Assembly (NCBI GenBank): GCA_020248665.1
Contig: JADCHE010000183.1
Span: 1 to 32,829 of the forward strand
Length of the DNA stretch: 32,829 nucleotides
Source of the DNA: Burkholderiales bacterium
GTDB lineage: Bacteria > Pseudomonadota > Gammaproteobacteria > Burkholderiales > Burkholderiaceae_E
Direction of reading: 5' to 3'
Within the stretch, counting starts at the first letter, position 1. Each line of letters begins with the position of its first letter. The translations under genes and the position numbers were made by a program. The notes under the pieces are model-generated. The model was not told the origin of the DNA. It was given only the letters and a program-made list of their open reading frames with translations, and did no database searches. Of this stretch, positions 1 to 7,365 are shown piece after piece.

Positions 1-84
1 CGGCGCCGCGCCGGTGAAGCCCGCGGCCATCAGCGCCGCCCAGCCGGCGACGTACGCGATCGCGACGAGCGCGAAGACCCCGCG
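1..84. repeat. 84-bp exact direct repeat, copy A
   Basis: Bases 1-84 are identical to 904-987 and may continue left of the window. In this copy the DNA encodes, on the minus strand, the hydrophobic tail fused to the LuxR regulator. The match stops abruptly at base 84/85. Confidence 0.93.
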
Positions 85-786
85 TTCGGCCGGCACGTCG
101 CGCTCCGACACGCGTCGCCGCGGCTCGCCGCGCGGCGGCGCGTCCCCCCGCACGCGCATCGCCGCGGTCCCCGGCACCACCGGCATCGGCGGCAGGTGCA
201 GCACCTCCACCACCAGCTCCCGCATGCTGTGCGTGCCGGTCTTCTCGAGCAGCGTCTTGATCTGGCTGCGCACCGTGCCCTCCGACGAGCCGCGCCGCGC
301 GGCGATCTGCGGCGGGCGGTCGCCGAGCACCAGCATCTGCAGCACGTCGGCCTCGCCGGCGGTCAGCCGCCGCTCGCGGGCGTAGGCGTCGAGCGCGGGC
401 CAGTCGGTGCGCTCGCCGGTCTGCAGCGTGCCGAGCATCAGCGTCGTGCCGCCGGCGTCGGTGCACCACCGCGACAGCGCGAGCTTGGTCGTCGGCACGC
501 CGCCGCCGAGGCACAGCATCCGCGACGCGCCGGCGGCCGCGTCGGCCAGCGCGCGCATCAGCTCGCGCTGCTGCCGCGGGCCGTGCAGCGCGAGCCGGCC
601 GTCCTCGACGCGCAGCGCGTCGCCGGCGGCGAGCGCGTCCCGCGCGGGCCGGTTGGCCCAGTGCACGCGGCCGCAGGGCGCGAGCACCAGCACGCCGAAG
701 TCGAGGGCGTCGACGAGGGGGTGCAGCAGGTCGGCGGGCGCGGCGCGGTCGTCGCGGGCGGGTTCGAGATCAGTCGTGCGGTCCAT
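1..786 (-). CDS. LuxR-family HTH regulator, 3' end outside window
   Basis: The reading frame starts at ATG 786, behind a GGGAGG ribosome site, and is still open at the left edge (262 residues visible). Residues about 20-130 look like a small PAS-like sensor region, which is weak. Residues about 139-190 are a clear LuxR/GerE helix-turn-helix (RRLTAGEADVLQ..., then GSSEGTVRSQIKTLLEKTG). A LuxR protein normally ends soon after this domain. Here a charged linker of about 35 residues follows, then from residue 235 a hydrophobic stretch (GVFALVAIAYVAGWAALM) identical to the C-terminus of the next gene, because the DNA is an exact repeat. The protein is therefore either a membrane-tailed LuxR or a chimera made by duplication. 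It should bind DNA as a transcription regulator; its signal is unknown. The HTH assignment is firm, the tail is odd. Confidence 0.82.
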   Translation of the reverse strand, partial: MDRTTDLEPARDDRAAPADLLHPLVDALDFGVLVLAPCGRVHWANRPARDALAAGDALRVEDGRLALHGPRQQRELMRALADAAAGASRMLCLGGGVPTTKLALSRWCTDAGGTTLMLGTLQTGERTDWPALDAYARERRLTAGEADVLQMLVLGDRPPQIAARRGSSEGTVRSQIKTLLEKTGTHSMRELVVEVLHLPPMPVVPGTAAMRVRGDAPPRGEPRRRVSERDVPAERGVFALVAIAYVAGWAALMAAGFTGAAP

Positions 787-798
787 CCGGAGCCTCCC

Positions 799-821
799 TC
801 ACGGAACGTTGCGTACCGTGA
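799..821. promoter_or_regulatory. Inverted repeat upstream of luxR-type gene
   Basis: TCACGG and CCGTGA form perfect 6-bp arms around an 11-base spacer that itself contains the palindrome AACGTT. The element lies 13 bases upstream of the LuxR start codon, between promoter and ribosome site, where an autoregulatory operator could sit. Binding is inferred from position and symmetry only. Confidence 0.4.
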
Positions 822-882
822 AAAGGCTACGGATCGACGATGACCGCAGGTCGTGCCTATTGCCCGCGGTTCTGTGACGTCT

Positions 883-1536
883 TCACCTTCCGAAGGCGAG
901 CGGCGGCGCCGCGCCGGTGAAGCCCGCGGCCATCAGCGCCGCCCAGCCGGCGACGTACGCGATCGCGACGAGCGCGAAGACCCCGCGCGCGCGCCGCGGC
1001 GCGACCGCGTCGAGCGCGAGCCCGGCGACCACCGACGCGCGCCACGCGCCGCCGTCGCGCGCGCCGTGGCGCGCGATCTCGAGCGCGAGCACCGGCTGCG
1101 TCGCGCACAGCGAGATCGCGCCGAGCGCCATCAGCCCGTAGAGCGCGCCGTGCAGCGCATCGCCGACGTTGTAGTGCGAGGCCTGGCCGAGCGCGGCCTG
1201 CAGCACGATGTAGGCGATCTCGAAGGCGCCCGCCGCGACGATCGTCGCGACGACGATCCGCACCGGCCGCGCGCGGCGCCGCGCCTCGGGCAGCAGCCCG
1301 ACGAACCACGCGGTCGTCAGCGAGAACGCGCCGGCCGACAGCAGGAACTTGAGCGGCTTCCACCAGATGTTGGCCTCGCGCAGCGTGCGCTCGTCGACGG
1401 CGAGCGCGAGCGCCACCGGCGGCATCGCGGCCCACAGCAGCAGGCCGAAGCGCGCGAGCGTCGGCTCGCGCCGCATCAGGTCGGCAATGAAGCCGGACGC
1501 GGGGCCGGGAGCGATCGCGAGGGGGTGCGCACTCAT
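883..1536 (-). CDS. Polytopic membrane protein of unknown function
   Basis: A 217-aa protein starting at ATG 1536, which overlaps the stop of the upstream DUF4281 gene by ATGA, so the two are probably translationally coupled. It is very hydrophobic with about six predicted membrane helices. It has a short conserved-looking core (NIWWKPLKFLLSAGAFSL near the first third, and GQASHYNVGDALHGALYGLM in the middle) that I associate with uncharacterised bacterial inner-membrane proteins; I cannot name a function. The segment after about residue 165 looks shortened: two membrane segments are joined by DAVAPRRAR, and the last 33 residues are the sequence repeated at the window's left edge. It belongs to the TetR-controlled cluster. 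Confidence 0.75.
   Translation of the reverse strand: MSAHPLAIAPGPASGFIADLMRREPTLARFGLLLWAAMPPVALALAVDERTLREANIWWKPLKFLLSAGAFSLTTAWFVGLLPEARRRARPVRIVVATIVAAGAFEIAYIVLQAALGQASHYNVGDALHGALYGLMALGAISLCATQPVLALEIARHGARDGGAWRASVVAGLALDAVAPRRARGVFALVAIAYVAGWAALMAAGFTGAAPPLAFGR
904..987. repeat. 84-bp exact direct repeat, copy B
   Basis: This is the second copy of bases 1-84, in the same orientation and 903 bp away. It encodes the last membrane helix of the polytopic protein at 883-1536. The two copies flank the LuxR-type gene, as expected for a tandem duplication or an insertion event. Confidence 0.93.
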
Positions 1537-1994
1537 CGTGTGGCGCCGTACGAAGGACGCAGCGACGCGGGCCGCAGCACCGCGCGCAGCGCGAAGAAGG
1601 CGAGCAGGCCCGCGGGCCCGAACAGGAAGGTCAGCGCGAGCAGCGGGATCACGGCGAGGTGCGGCAGGCCGAGCCCGGCCGCGCGCTGCGCGATCCAGGT
1701 TCCGACGAACAGGTCGAACGCGAGGTAGTGGATCCAGCCGGCGGTGAGCGCGGCGTCGACCGCGAACAGCGCCCGCACCTGCGCGATCGAGCCGAAGCCC
1801 CCGCCTTCGGCGGACGGCGCGGTCAGCAGCAGCACGACATAGGCGATCGCGTAGGCGAGCGGCAGCACCCGACCGGTGATCCGCCAGGTCCACGGCGTCC
1901 AGCGAACCGAGGGCGGCGAGGCGGCGAGCGCGAGCCACGCGGGCAGCGCGAGGCCGTTGGCGATCGCGAAGACGGTGTCGGGCGAGGCGGCCAT
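1533..1994 (-). CDS. ABA4-like (DUF4281) membrane protein
   Basis: A 153-aa integral membrane protein with about four helices. The C-terminal half carries the DUF4281 pattern: FDLFVGTWIAQRAAGLGLPH followed by a hydrophobic run and FLFGPAGLLAFFALR. The family is named after plant ABA4, needed for neoxanthin formation, but bacterial members have no established reaction; many sit alone or next to other membrane genes. Start ATG 1994 lies 4 bases after the stop of the 38-aa gene, and its end overlaps the next gene by ATGA. These three genes form one minus-strand operon, probably under the TetR regulator divergently encoded at 2289. Confidence 0.85.
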   Translation of the reverse strand: MAASPDTVFAIANGLALPAWLALAASPPSVRWTPWTWRITGRVLPLAYAIAYVVLLLTAPSAEGGGFGSIAQVRALFAVDAALTAGWIHYLAFDLFVGTWIAQRAAGLGLPHLAVIPLLALTFLFGPAGLLAFFALRAVLRPASLRPSYGATR

Positions 1995-1998
1995 CGCG

Positions 1999-2115
1999 TC
2001 AGAGCAGCCCGACGATCGCGGTCAGCGCCGTCAGCGCGGCGGCGCCGGCGACGGTGACGAGGGCGGCCGCGATCGACATCAGCGGCGCGGCGTAGGGGCA
2101 GTTCGAGTCGTCCAT
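1999..2115 (-). CDS. 38-aa single-pass membrane peptide
   Basis: Starts at ATG 2115, five bases after a perfect AGGAGG ribosome site (2121-2126 on the minus strand), and ends at TGA 1999. The sequence begins MDDSNCPYAAPLMSIAAALV and continues as one hydrophobic helix rich in Ala, Leu, Val and Thr to the end. It is the first gene of the DUF4281 operon, four bases before the next start codon. The strong ribosome site, operon position and clean membrane helix argue that it is a real small protein. No family is recognised. Confidence 0.68.
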   Translation of the reverse strand: MDDSNCPYAAPLMSIAAALVTVAGAAALTALTAIVGLL

Positions 2116-2184
2116 GCGGGCCTCCTGCGGGTGCGGCGGCGCGGCGGCCGTCGCGGGCGGGTCCGGTCGTGGACCCCGAGCGTG

Positions 2185-2199
2185 CTAGACACTGTCTAG
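2185..2199. promoter_or_regulatory. TetR-type operator O1
   Basis: CTAGACACTGTCTAG is a perfect palindrome with 7-bp arms and one central base, the geometry of a TetR-family operator. It lies just downstream of the candidate -10 of the minus-strand operon, where bound repressor would block transcription. A related site follows at 2228-2240. Confidence 0.72.
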
Positions 2200-2210
2200 C
2201 GGACGGCCTG

Positions 2211-2240
2211 AGAGTACGACCCTTGGGTAGACAGTGTCAA
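2211..2240 (-). promoter_or_regulatory. Candidate promoter for DUF4281 operon with operator O2
   Basis: On the minus strand TTGACA (2240-2235) is followed after 18 bp by TACTCT (2216-2211), a perfect -35 with a weak -10. The -35 is embedded in TAGACAGTGTCAA (2228-2240), an imperfect copy of the O1 palindrome. Repressor bound at O1 and O2 would cover both ends of this promoter. The divergent tetR promoter presumably shares this region. Confidence 0.5.
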
Positions 2241-2288
2241 GCGAATCGTCTACCGTCGTGTCCTACGCCCCGACCGACGACCGCCCCG

Positions 2289-2927
2289 ATGCCTCCGCCC
2301 CGCGCGACCGGTGCCCCGCGCACCCCGTCCCCCGACCTGAAGCACCGGATCCTCGAGGCGGCCGCCGAGTTGCTGCGCACCGAAGGGGTCGGCGCGCTCA
2401 GCATGCGCGAGGTCGCGCGTCGCGCCGGCGTCACCCATCAGGCGCCGTACCACCACTTCGAGGACCGCGAGTCGATCCTCGCCGAGCTGGTGACCGGTGG
2501 CTTCACGATGCTCGCCGACCGGCTCGCGCAGGCGAACGACGGCGCGGCGCGCAACGGCATCCGGTGCATGCTGCTCGAAAGCGGCCACGCCTACGTCGGC
2601 TTCGCGCTGACGCAGCCGGGCCGGTTCAGGATCATGTTCAGGCCGGAGCTGTGCGACCCCGCGCGCTTCCCGGCCGCCGCGCAGGCCAGCGAGCGCGCCC
2701 ACGTCGAGCTGATGCGGATGGTCGTGACCGCGTACGGGGCGCCCGACGAGGCGCTCGCGTCGCTGCACTGGTCGCTGGTGCACGGCCTCGCGAGCCTGAT
2801 GGTCGACGGCGGCATGGCCGACAGGATGCCGAGCGAGCGGGCGCGGCGCGCGCACATCGACGCGGTGCTCGGGGTGTTCGTCGACATGACGATGACGTCG
2901 ACCGCGGGGCGGCGCGCGTGCGCCTGA
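2289..2927 (+). CDS. TetR/AcrR-family regulator with WHG domain
   Basis: A 212-aa transcription regulator. Residues 18-64 form the TetR helix-turn-helix (KHRILEAAAELLRTEG, then SMREVARRAGVTHQAPYHHF, with the usual H/Y-F end). The ligand-binding half contains WSLVHGLASLMV at about 161-172, typical of the TetR C-terminal WHG family (PF13305). ATG 2289 is chosen because it sits a normal distance before the HTH; an upstream in-frame extension would run through the operator. It is divergent from the small-peptide/DUF4281 operon, with two operator-like palindromes in between, so it most likely represses that operon and itself. The inducing ligand is unknown. Confidence 0.92.
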   Translation: MPPPRATGAPRTPSPDLKHRILEAAAELLRTEGVGALSMREVARRAGVTHQAPYHHFEDRESILAELVTGGFTMLADRLAQANDGAARNGIRCMLLESGHAYVGFALTQPGRFRIMFRPELCDPARFPAAAQASERAHVELMRMVVTAYGAPDEALASLHWSLVHGLASLMVDGGMADRMPSERARRAHIDAVLGVFVDMTMTSTAGRRACA

Positions 2928-2964
2928 GCGCGACGCGCGCTCACGGCGCCGCGTCGCGAGGCGG

Positions 2965-3141
2965 TCAGTGCGCGTCGACCTCGTGGCGCTGCCAGGCGAC
3001 CGACGTCCACCACAGCGGCACCACGCCGAGCATGCGGGTCCGCGTCGTCGCGTCGGTCCGCACGTACAGGTGCCCGCCGACCCGATACAGCGTGGTGCGC
3101 ACCTTGTCCCGGCCGCGGATCGTGTTCTTCGGCGGCAGCAT
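2965..3141 (-). CDS. Possible 58-aa hypothetical protein
   Basis: On the minus strand ATG 3141 opens a 58-residue frame beginning MLPPKNTIRGRDKVRTTLYR and ending with WWTSVAWQRHEVDAH. The composition is balanced, with aromatic residues, alternating basic and hydrophobic residues, and no Arg/Ala/Gly run of the kind seen in shadow frames here. It may be the C-terminal end of a once longer protein, since the same frame stays open upstream. The ribosome site is poor. It lies between the TetR gene and a decayed HNH gene, with 37 bases to the former. No family is recognised. Confidence 0.38.
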   Translation of the reverse strand: MLPPKNTIRGRDKVRTTLYRVGGHLYVRTDATTRTRMLGVVPLWWTSVAWQRHEVDAH

Positions 3142-3294
3142 GCGCCACCGGTCGCGGTCGGCACGAGACGCGGGTGGCGGGCTCCGGCGCGGCCATCGCA
3201 GCCATCCGTGCTGCGGCCGGCGGCGAGACCCATGCTGCGGCGGGCGCCGCGGTGCGCACGATGCGCGGCGGAGCGCGGATCGCCTGCTCGGCGA

Positions 3295-4644
3295 TCAACC
3301 GGACGGGGCAGCGATGGCGGGGCGGGTCGATGGACCCTCGCGGACGCTCGTCGAGGCGCACGGCACCGAGACAGCGAGCCCGAGGTCGAGGCCCTCGCCG
3401 GCCCAGCGGCCCGGCGCGGTGCCGGGACCGATGCGCAGGCCTTCGGCCCGGTGGGTCGCGACGATCGCGTCGGTCGAGCCCCGTGTCGAGGGTGCGTCGA
3501 CGATCCTGCGACCGAGCGCGTCGGCGAACACGATCGCGCCGTCGTCGAGCACCCGCACCGCCGCGCCGCCCTCGTGCACCAGGCGGTGATGCCGTCGGCA
3601 CAGCAGCACGAGGTTGGACAGGCGCGTCGCACCGCCCCGCGCCCAGTGCTCGACATGGTGTCCGTCGACGAAGCGCGTGTGCGTGCAGCCTGGATAGCGG
3701 CAGCCCCGGTCGCGCGAGCGCAGCGTCGCCCCGGGCGAGCCAGCTCTCGGCGAGCGGCACCAGCGCGTCGGCACGGCGCTGGGTGGGGGTGTCGGCGGGC
3801 TCGGACGTTTCTGCGGAAACGTGCCGCCGACGCTCGACCTCGCGTTCCTCGTCGATCGCCCGCTCCAGCGCTTTCGGCACGACGGCGCCGTCCCCGTCAT
3901 GGAACCAGCGCAACGCGCGGCCGGCGTGCTGCTGCGCCTCGCGTGACAACTCGGTCGCCTGCCGTGCGCGCCGGTATCCCCGCACCACTGCCTCGACGTG
4001 ATGGGCGGTGCCGTGCAGCGCGATCGTCAGCGCGTGTCCTCGGTGTCCTGTGTGGCCACGCGGGTCAGTGCGCGCACCTTCGAGTAGCTCAACTCGCCGC
4101 GACCCATCGCCGCCGAGATCGCGGGCAGCGCCTCGAGCGCGCGGGCGACGCGCACCTTCTCGCGTGCCGCGCCGAGGTCGATGCCGCACTTCCAGCCGAG
4201 CCAGTGGGCGCAGGAGCACGTCGCGCCGTCTGCCCAGCCCTCGCGGCGGTCGAACTCGGCGAGCAGCACGAGGAAGCGGTGGGTCGCGGCGTTCAGGTGG
4301 CCGGCGAGCTCGGTGAGGCGGGCTTCGAGATCGGGCAGCGGCAGCGCCTTCCCGCAGCGCCAGCACAGCTCGAACCCCGCCGGGTTCTCCTCGCCGCAGC
4401 CGCCGCAGAAGCTCGGCGGCCCGGTGCGTCGCCGCTCGGCCTCGTGCGTGGCGAGCACCGCGCGGGCCCGCTCGCGATCGCGCGCGTCGGCGATCCACAC
4501 CTGCGGCAGCGCCGCCTCGGGCGGCAGCTCGCCGACCGCGCCCTGAACGTGCAGGTTCAGCACGTGCGCGTCGATGCCGTGCCGCGCGAGCGCGTCGCGC
4601 AGCAGGTGCGCCTGCACGCGGTCGAGTCGGGCGAGGAGTTCCAT
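3295..4644 (-). pseudogene. Decayed DUF2007 / DUF222-HNH endonuclease gene
   Basis: From ATG 4644 the frame gives a DUF2007 domain (MELLARLDRVQAHLLRDALARH...) and a zinc ribbon with two CxxC pairs (CGGCGEE...CWRCG), about residues 1-102. It then runs without a stop into a DUF222 domain (LEARLTELAGHLNAATHRF, then HWLGWKCGIDLGAAREKV). The frame ends at 4027 (TGA). One base of shift near 4035 restores the DUF222 continuation (HALTIALHGTAHHVEAVVRG). A second shift near 3740 leads to the HNH nuclease core (CRYPGCTHTRFVDGHHVEHW, then LVLLCRRHHRLVHEGG), ending at 3295. In intact relatives a long segment separates the DUF222 part from the HNH core; here it is missing. The locus thus has a fused N-terminus, one frameshift and one out-of-frame deletion and cannot make an active nuclease. 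The N-terminal 206 residues could still be translated. Confidence 0.85.
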
Positions 4645-4688
4645 CCGTGCCAGTATCGCCCGATCCACGCCGCACGCCGGATCGGAGC

Positions 4689-4867
4689 ATGACCGAGCGC
4701 ACGCCACCGCCGGAACCCGGCGCGCCGATCGATCCCGCGCTCGCCGACGCGTACCGTGCCGCGTCGGCCGGAACGCGCGGCAGCGGATCGAGGCGCCCGC
4801 GAAGCTGCCGGTGCTGGCGTTCACGCGGCCGGTGGGCGAGGATCGGGGTCCGAACGCGCCACCCTGA
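4689..4867 (+). pseudogene. Truncated gene start, frameshifted
   Basis: ATG 4689 begins MTERTPPPEPGAPIDPALAD followed by AYRAAS, which resembles the proline-rich start of small uncharacterised proteobacterial proteins. After about 27 residues this frame turns into Arg/Ser-rich sequence, while another frame gives a protein-like end (RIEAPAKLPVLAFTRPVGED...) stopping at 4867. This suggests a short gene reduced to its two ends and shifted. It lies between the decayed HNH gene, from which it is divergent, and the RidA gene. The interpretation is tentative. Confidence 0.33.
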
Positions 4868-4877
4868 GGAGACCGCG

Positions 4878-5267
4878 ATGCCCGTCCAGTACCTGAACCC
4901 CGAAGGCCTGTCCCGGGGTACCTACTCGCACACCGCCGTCGTCACCGGCGGGCGCACGATCCACGTCTCGGGCCAGGTCGCGTTCGACGAGCACGGCCGC
5001 GTGGCCGGCGCCACGTTCGAGGAGCAAGCCGAGCGCGTGTTCGCGAACCTGAAGCTCGCGCTCGGCGCGGCGGGCGCCGAGCTGCGGCACGTGGTGAAGA
5101 TGAACACCTACGTGCGCGACCTGACCGGCACGCGCCTGAAGGCCTTCCGCGAGATCCGCGCTCGGCACTTCGGCGCGCACCAGCCGGCCAGTACCCTGGT
5201 CGGCACGCCCGCGCTGGTCCACGAGGACCTGATGCTCGAGGTCGAGGTGGTCGCGGTCGTGGACTGA
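4878..5267 (+). CDS. RidA-family (YjgF/YER057c/UK114) protein
   Basis: A 129-aa protein of normal RidA length. RidA-family enzymes are small cytosolic trimers; the best studied hydrolyse reactive enamine/imine intermediates to ketoacids and ammonia, while other subfamilies act in catabolic pathways. Visible family features are GRTIHVSGQVAFDEHGRVAG near the N-terminus, QAERVFANLKLALGAAGAEL in the middle, VVKMNTYVRDLTG, and the closing PASTLVGTPALVHEDLMLEV. The archetypal RidA has an Arg in an RxxVQV-type strand; here the matching place reads PASTLVGTPAL, so the canonical deaminase Arg seems absent. ATG 4878 is preceded by GAGGAGA (4866-4872). An in-frame upstream extension exists but has no support. 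Confidence 0.9.
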   Translation: MPVQYLNPEGLSRGTYSHTAVVTGGRTIHVSGQVAFDEHGRVAGATFEEQAERVFANLKLALGAAGAELRHVVKMNTYVRDLTGTRLKAFREIRARHFGAHQPASTLVGTPALVHEDLMLEVEVVAVVD

Positions 5268-5430
5268 CTCGACGACCGTGTCCCCGGTTCCGGTCTGCAC
5301 ACAGAGTTGCCGGGCGACCGGGTGCTGCAGTTCGCGATGCCGGGCGTGGAGGTGTCGCGGCCGGCGCTGGAGGAGGCGAACGCGGCGGCGGGCGAGTTAC
5401 AGTCCCGGACGCGACGTGGAGGGCCGCAGC

Positions 5431-6045
5431 ATGGACGAGCACGCTTGGGACCGCCCCTTCTTCCACGAAGGGATGCGCGCGCTGCAGGATCGCTTCGACG
5501 GGCGGCGCACCGCCGAGGCGATCGAGCGGCACCGCAAGCACTACGACTTCTGGGACGACGAGCGGCAGTGGATCGAGTCGGCGCGCTGCTTCTTCATCGC
5601 CTCGACATTCGGCGAGTACGTCGACTGCAACATCAAGTCGGGTGATGCGGGCTTCGTGAAGATCGTCGGGCCGGGCGTCATCGAATACCCCGAGTACGAC
5701 GGGAACTCGATGTACCGCACGCTCGGCAACATCGCGCGCAACCCGAACGTCGGCCTGCTGTTCGTCGAGTTCGACGGGAAGAGTCGCCGGATCCGGATCA
5801 ACGGACGCGCGACGATCCTCGACGATCCCGGGAGTCTCGCGCGCCACTTCGGCGCGAAGGTCGTCGTGCGGATCGAGTGCGAGATCTACCCGAACTGCCC
5901 GCGCTACGTGCCGGACCTGGTCACCGGCGCGCCGTCGCCGCACGTGCCGCGGCCGGAGGCGCCGAACCCGCCGCCGCCCGAGTGGAAGCAGCGCGACTAC
6001 ATCCGTGCGATCCTGCCGAAGGATGACCCGCACCGCGGCGGCTGA
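5431..6045 (+). CDS. Pyridoxamine 5'-phosphate oxidase-family (PPOX) protein
   Basis: A 204-aa protein of the FMN/F420-binding split-barrel superfamily. Conserved parts include KHYDFWDDERQWIESARCFF near residues 35-55, FVKIVGPGVIEYPEYDGNSM around 77-96, the barrel segment NPNVGLLFVEFDGKSRRIRI, and a C-terminal CPRYVPDL-type ending. Members of this branch are usually annotated as PPOX-class flavin proteins with no defined substrate; they are not the PdxH enzyme of vitamin B6 synthesis. ATG 5431 has GGAGG at 5418-5422. It faces the MDR reductase gene tail to tail across a hairpin at 6047-6068. About 160 bases before it contain no complete gene. Confidence 0.87.
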   Translation: MDEHAWDRPFFHEGMRALQDRFDGRRTAEAIERHRKHYDFWDDERQWIESARCFFIASTFGEYVDCNIKSGDAGFVKIVGPGVIEYPEYDGNSMYRTLGNIARNPNVGLLFVEFDGKSRRIRINGRATILDDPGSLARHFGAKVVVRIECEIYPNCPRYVPDLVTGAPSPHVPRPEAPNPPPPEWKQRDYIRAILPKDDPHRGG

Positions 6046-6046
6046 A

Positions 6047-6068
6047 GGCGCGGCCCGGAGGCCGCGCC
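6047..6068. terminator. Hairpin between convergent genes
   Basis: GGCGCGGCC and GGCCGCGCC form a perfect 9-bp stem with a CGGA loop directly after the PPOX stop codon and 14 bases from the MDR stop. It is a likely bidirectional terminator, although there is no T tract. The same two arms recur at 30973-30999. Confidence 0.6.
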
Positions 6069-6081
6069 GTGCCGTCGCGCG

Positions 6082-7071
6082 TCAGGCGCTCGGCGCGAGC
6101 AGCACCTTGCCCGAGCGCCCCGGGCGCGCCGCGTGCGCGAGCGCGTCCTTCACCTGCGCGAGCGGATAGACCTGCTCGACCTCGACGCGCAGCGTGCCGT
6201 CGGCGATCGCCGCGCCGAGCCGCCGGTACAGCGCGTGCTGCTGCTCGAGCGACGCGGTCGCGAACCACTTCGCGAGCCAGAAGCCGCGCAGCGACAGGTC
6301 GCGGAACACGGTGTCCGGCGCATCCATCTCGCACGGCCGCCCCGACAGCAGCCCGTAGTTGACGACGGTGCCGCCGTCGGCGAGCGCGTTCGCCATGCGG
6401 CGGGTCGCGTCGCCGGCGACCGCGTCGATGCCGAGGCGCGGCTTCACGCCGCCGGTGGCAGCAGCGACACGCGCCGCGAGGTCCGGGCCGTCGACGACGA
6501 CCGCGTCGGCGCCGAGCGCCTTCAGCGGCGCGACCTGCGCGTCGCGGCGCACGACGCTGACCGTCTTCCAGCCGAGCCGCCTCGAGAACTGGATCACCGC
6601 CTGCCCGACGCCGGAGTTGCCGGCGTTCTGCATCACCCAGTCGCCGGGCGCGAGCGTCACGAAGTCGTGCAGCATCAGCCACGCGGTCGGTGGGTTGACG
6701 CCCAGCATCGCGAGCTGGTCGAGGTCGGCCTCGGGCAGCGCGAAGAGCCGCGCCGCCGGCGCCTTGGTGCGCGGCCGCCAGTTGCCGCGCGCGGCGAGCA
6801 GCGCGAGCACGCGGTCGCCCGGCTTCAGGTGGGTCACGCCCTCGCCCGCCTGCAGCACGCGCGCGACCGCCTCGCCGCCCGCCCACACCGGCAGCTTCGG
6901 CGGCACCGCGCCGTATCGGCCCTCGAACTGCAGCAGGTCGGCCGGGTTGATCGACGAGCGCTCGATCTCGAGCAGCACCTCGCCGGGGCCGGGCGCGTCG
7001 GGCTCGGCGACGTCGACGAGCTCGGCGACCTCGTGGGCGGGGCCGAAGGTGGAGAAGCGGACGGCTTTCAT
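6082..7071 (-). CDS. MDR-family NADPH-dependent reductase (MECR/quinone-oxidoreductase type)
   Basis: A 329-aa medium-chain dehydrogenase/reductase. The N-terminal GroES-like domain begins MKAVRFSTFGPAHEVAELVD and contains SINPADLLQFEGRYG and LKPGDRVLAL. The Rossmann part contains VMQNAGNSGVGQAVIQFSRR, the NAD(P)-binding pattern of the trans-2-enoyl-CoA reductase branch, and SVVRR after beta 2, consistent with NADPH. Cysteine ligands for catalytic zinc are absent, so it should reduce activated double bonds (enoyl-CoA or quinone-like) and not oxidise alcohols. ATG 7071 is preceded by GAGGAG. It probably forms a single-gene unit; the acyl-CoA synthetase on the same strand is upstream, separated by degenerate sequence. 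Confidence 0.88.
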   Translation of the reverse strand: MKAVRFSTFGPAHEVAELVDVAEPDAPGPGEVLLEIERSSINPADLLQFEGRYGAVPPKLPVWAGGEAVARVLQAGEGVTHLKPGDRVLALLAARGNWRPRTKAPAARLFALPEADLDQLAMLGVNPPTAWLMLHDFVTLAPGDWVMQNAGNSGVGQAVIQFSRRLGWKTVSVVRRDAQVAPLKALGADAVVVDGPDLAARVAAATGGVKPRLGIDAVAGDATRRMANALADGGTVVNYGLLSGRPCEMDAPDTVFRDLSLRGFWLAKWFATASLEQQHALYRRLGAAIADGTLRVEVEQVYPLAQVKDALAHAARPGRSGKVLLAPSA

Positions 7072-7169
7072 GGGGTCTCCTCGGTGCGGGGGCGTCGATG
7101 GTAGCGGGTCGCGGGGATCCGGCGCGCGGCGACCCTCGACAACGCGCACCCGTTCCGCTGCATGGTCAC

Positions 7170-7364
7170 CCTGACGAGATCGCCTACGCGTCGTCGGGCA
7201 ACGGCTCGGCGCAGCACCTCGCGGGCGCGCTCTTCGAGCAGCGCGCCGGCGTCGAACTGCTGCACGTGCCGTACCGCGGCGGCGGCCCCGCGCTCGACAC
7301 CGCGAGCGAGGCCGCGGTCGCGTCGTTCCTCAAGGCGCCGCGCGCGCAGTGGGCGCGGCAGGTA
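7170..7364 (+). pseudogene. Remnant of Bug/TctC-type solute receptor gene
   Basis: The plus frame reads EIAYASSGNGSAQHLAGALF followed by EQRAGVELLHVPYRGGGPAL, the highly recognisable middle of a tripartite tricarboxylate transporter receptor. It then jumps to EAAVASFLKAPRAQWARQV, which fits the C-terminal end of the same family. About 100 residues between these blocks are missing, and there is no N-terminal half or signal peptide. The fragment lies opposite in direction to both neighbours and runs straight into an amidohydrolase fragment. Confidence 0.7.
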
Positions 7365-7365
7365 C

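Noticed and set aside
2234-3589. Plus-strand long frame over the TetR gene
   Set aside because: It is a shifted frame of TetR with Arg-rich sequence and no motif; the TetR frame itself carries a complete domain structure.
4647-4877. N-terminal extension of RidA
   Set aside because: RidA proteins start at the MPVQYLNPEG-like segment, which has its own ribosome site; the upstream part is the relic of another gene.
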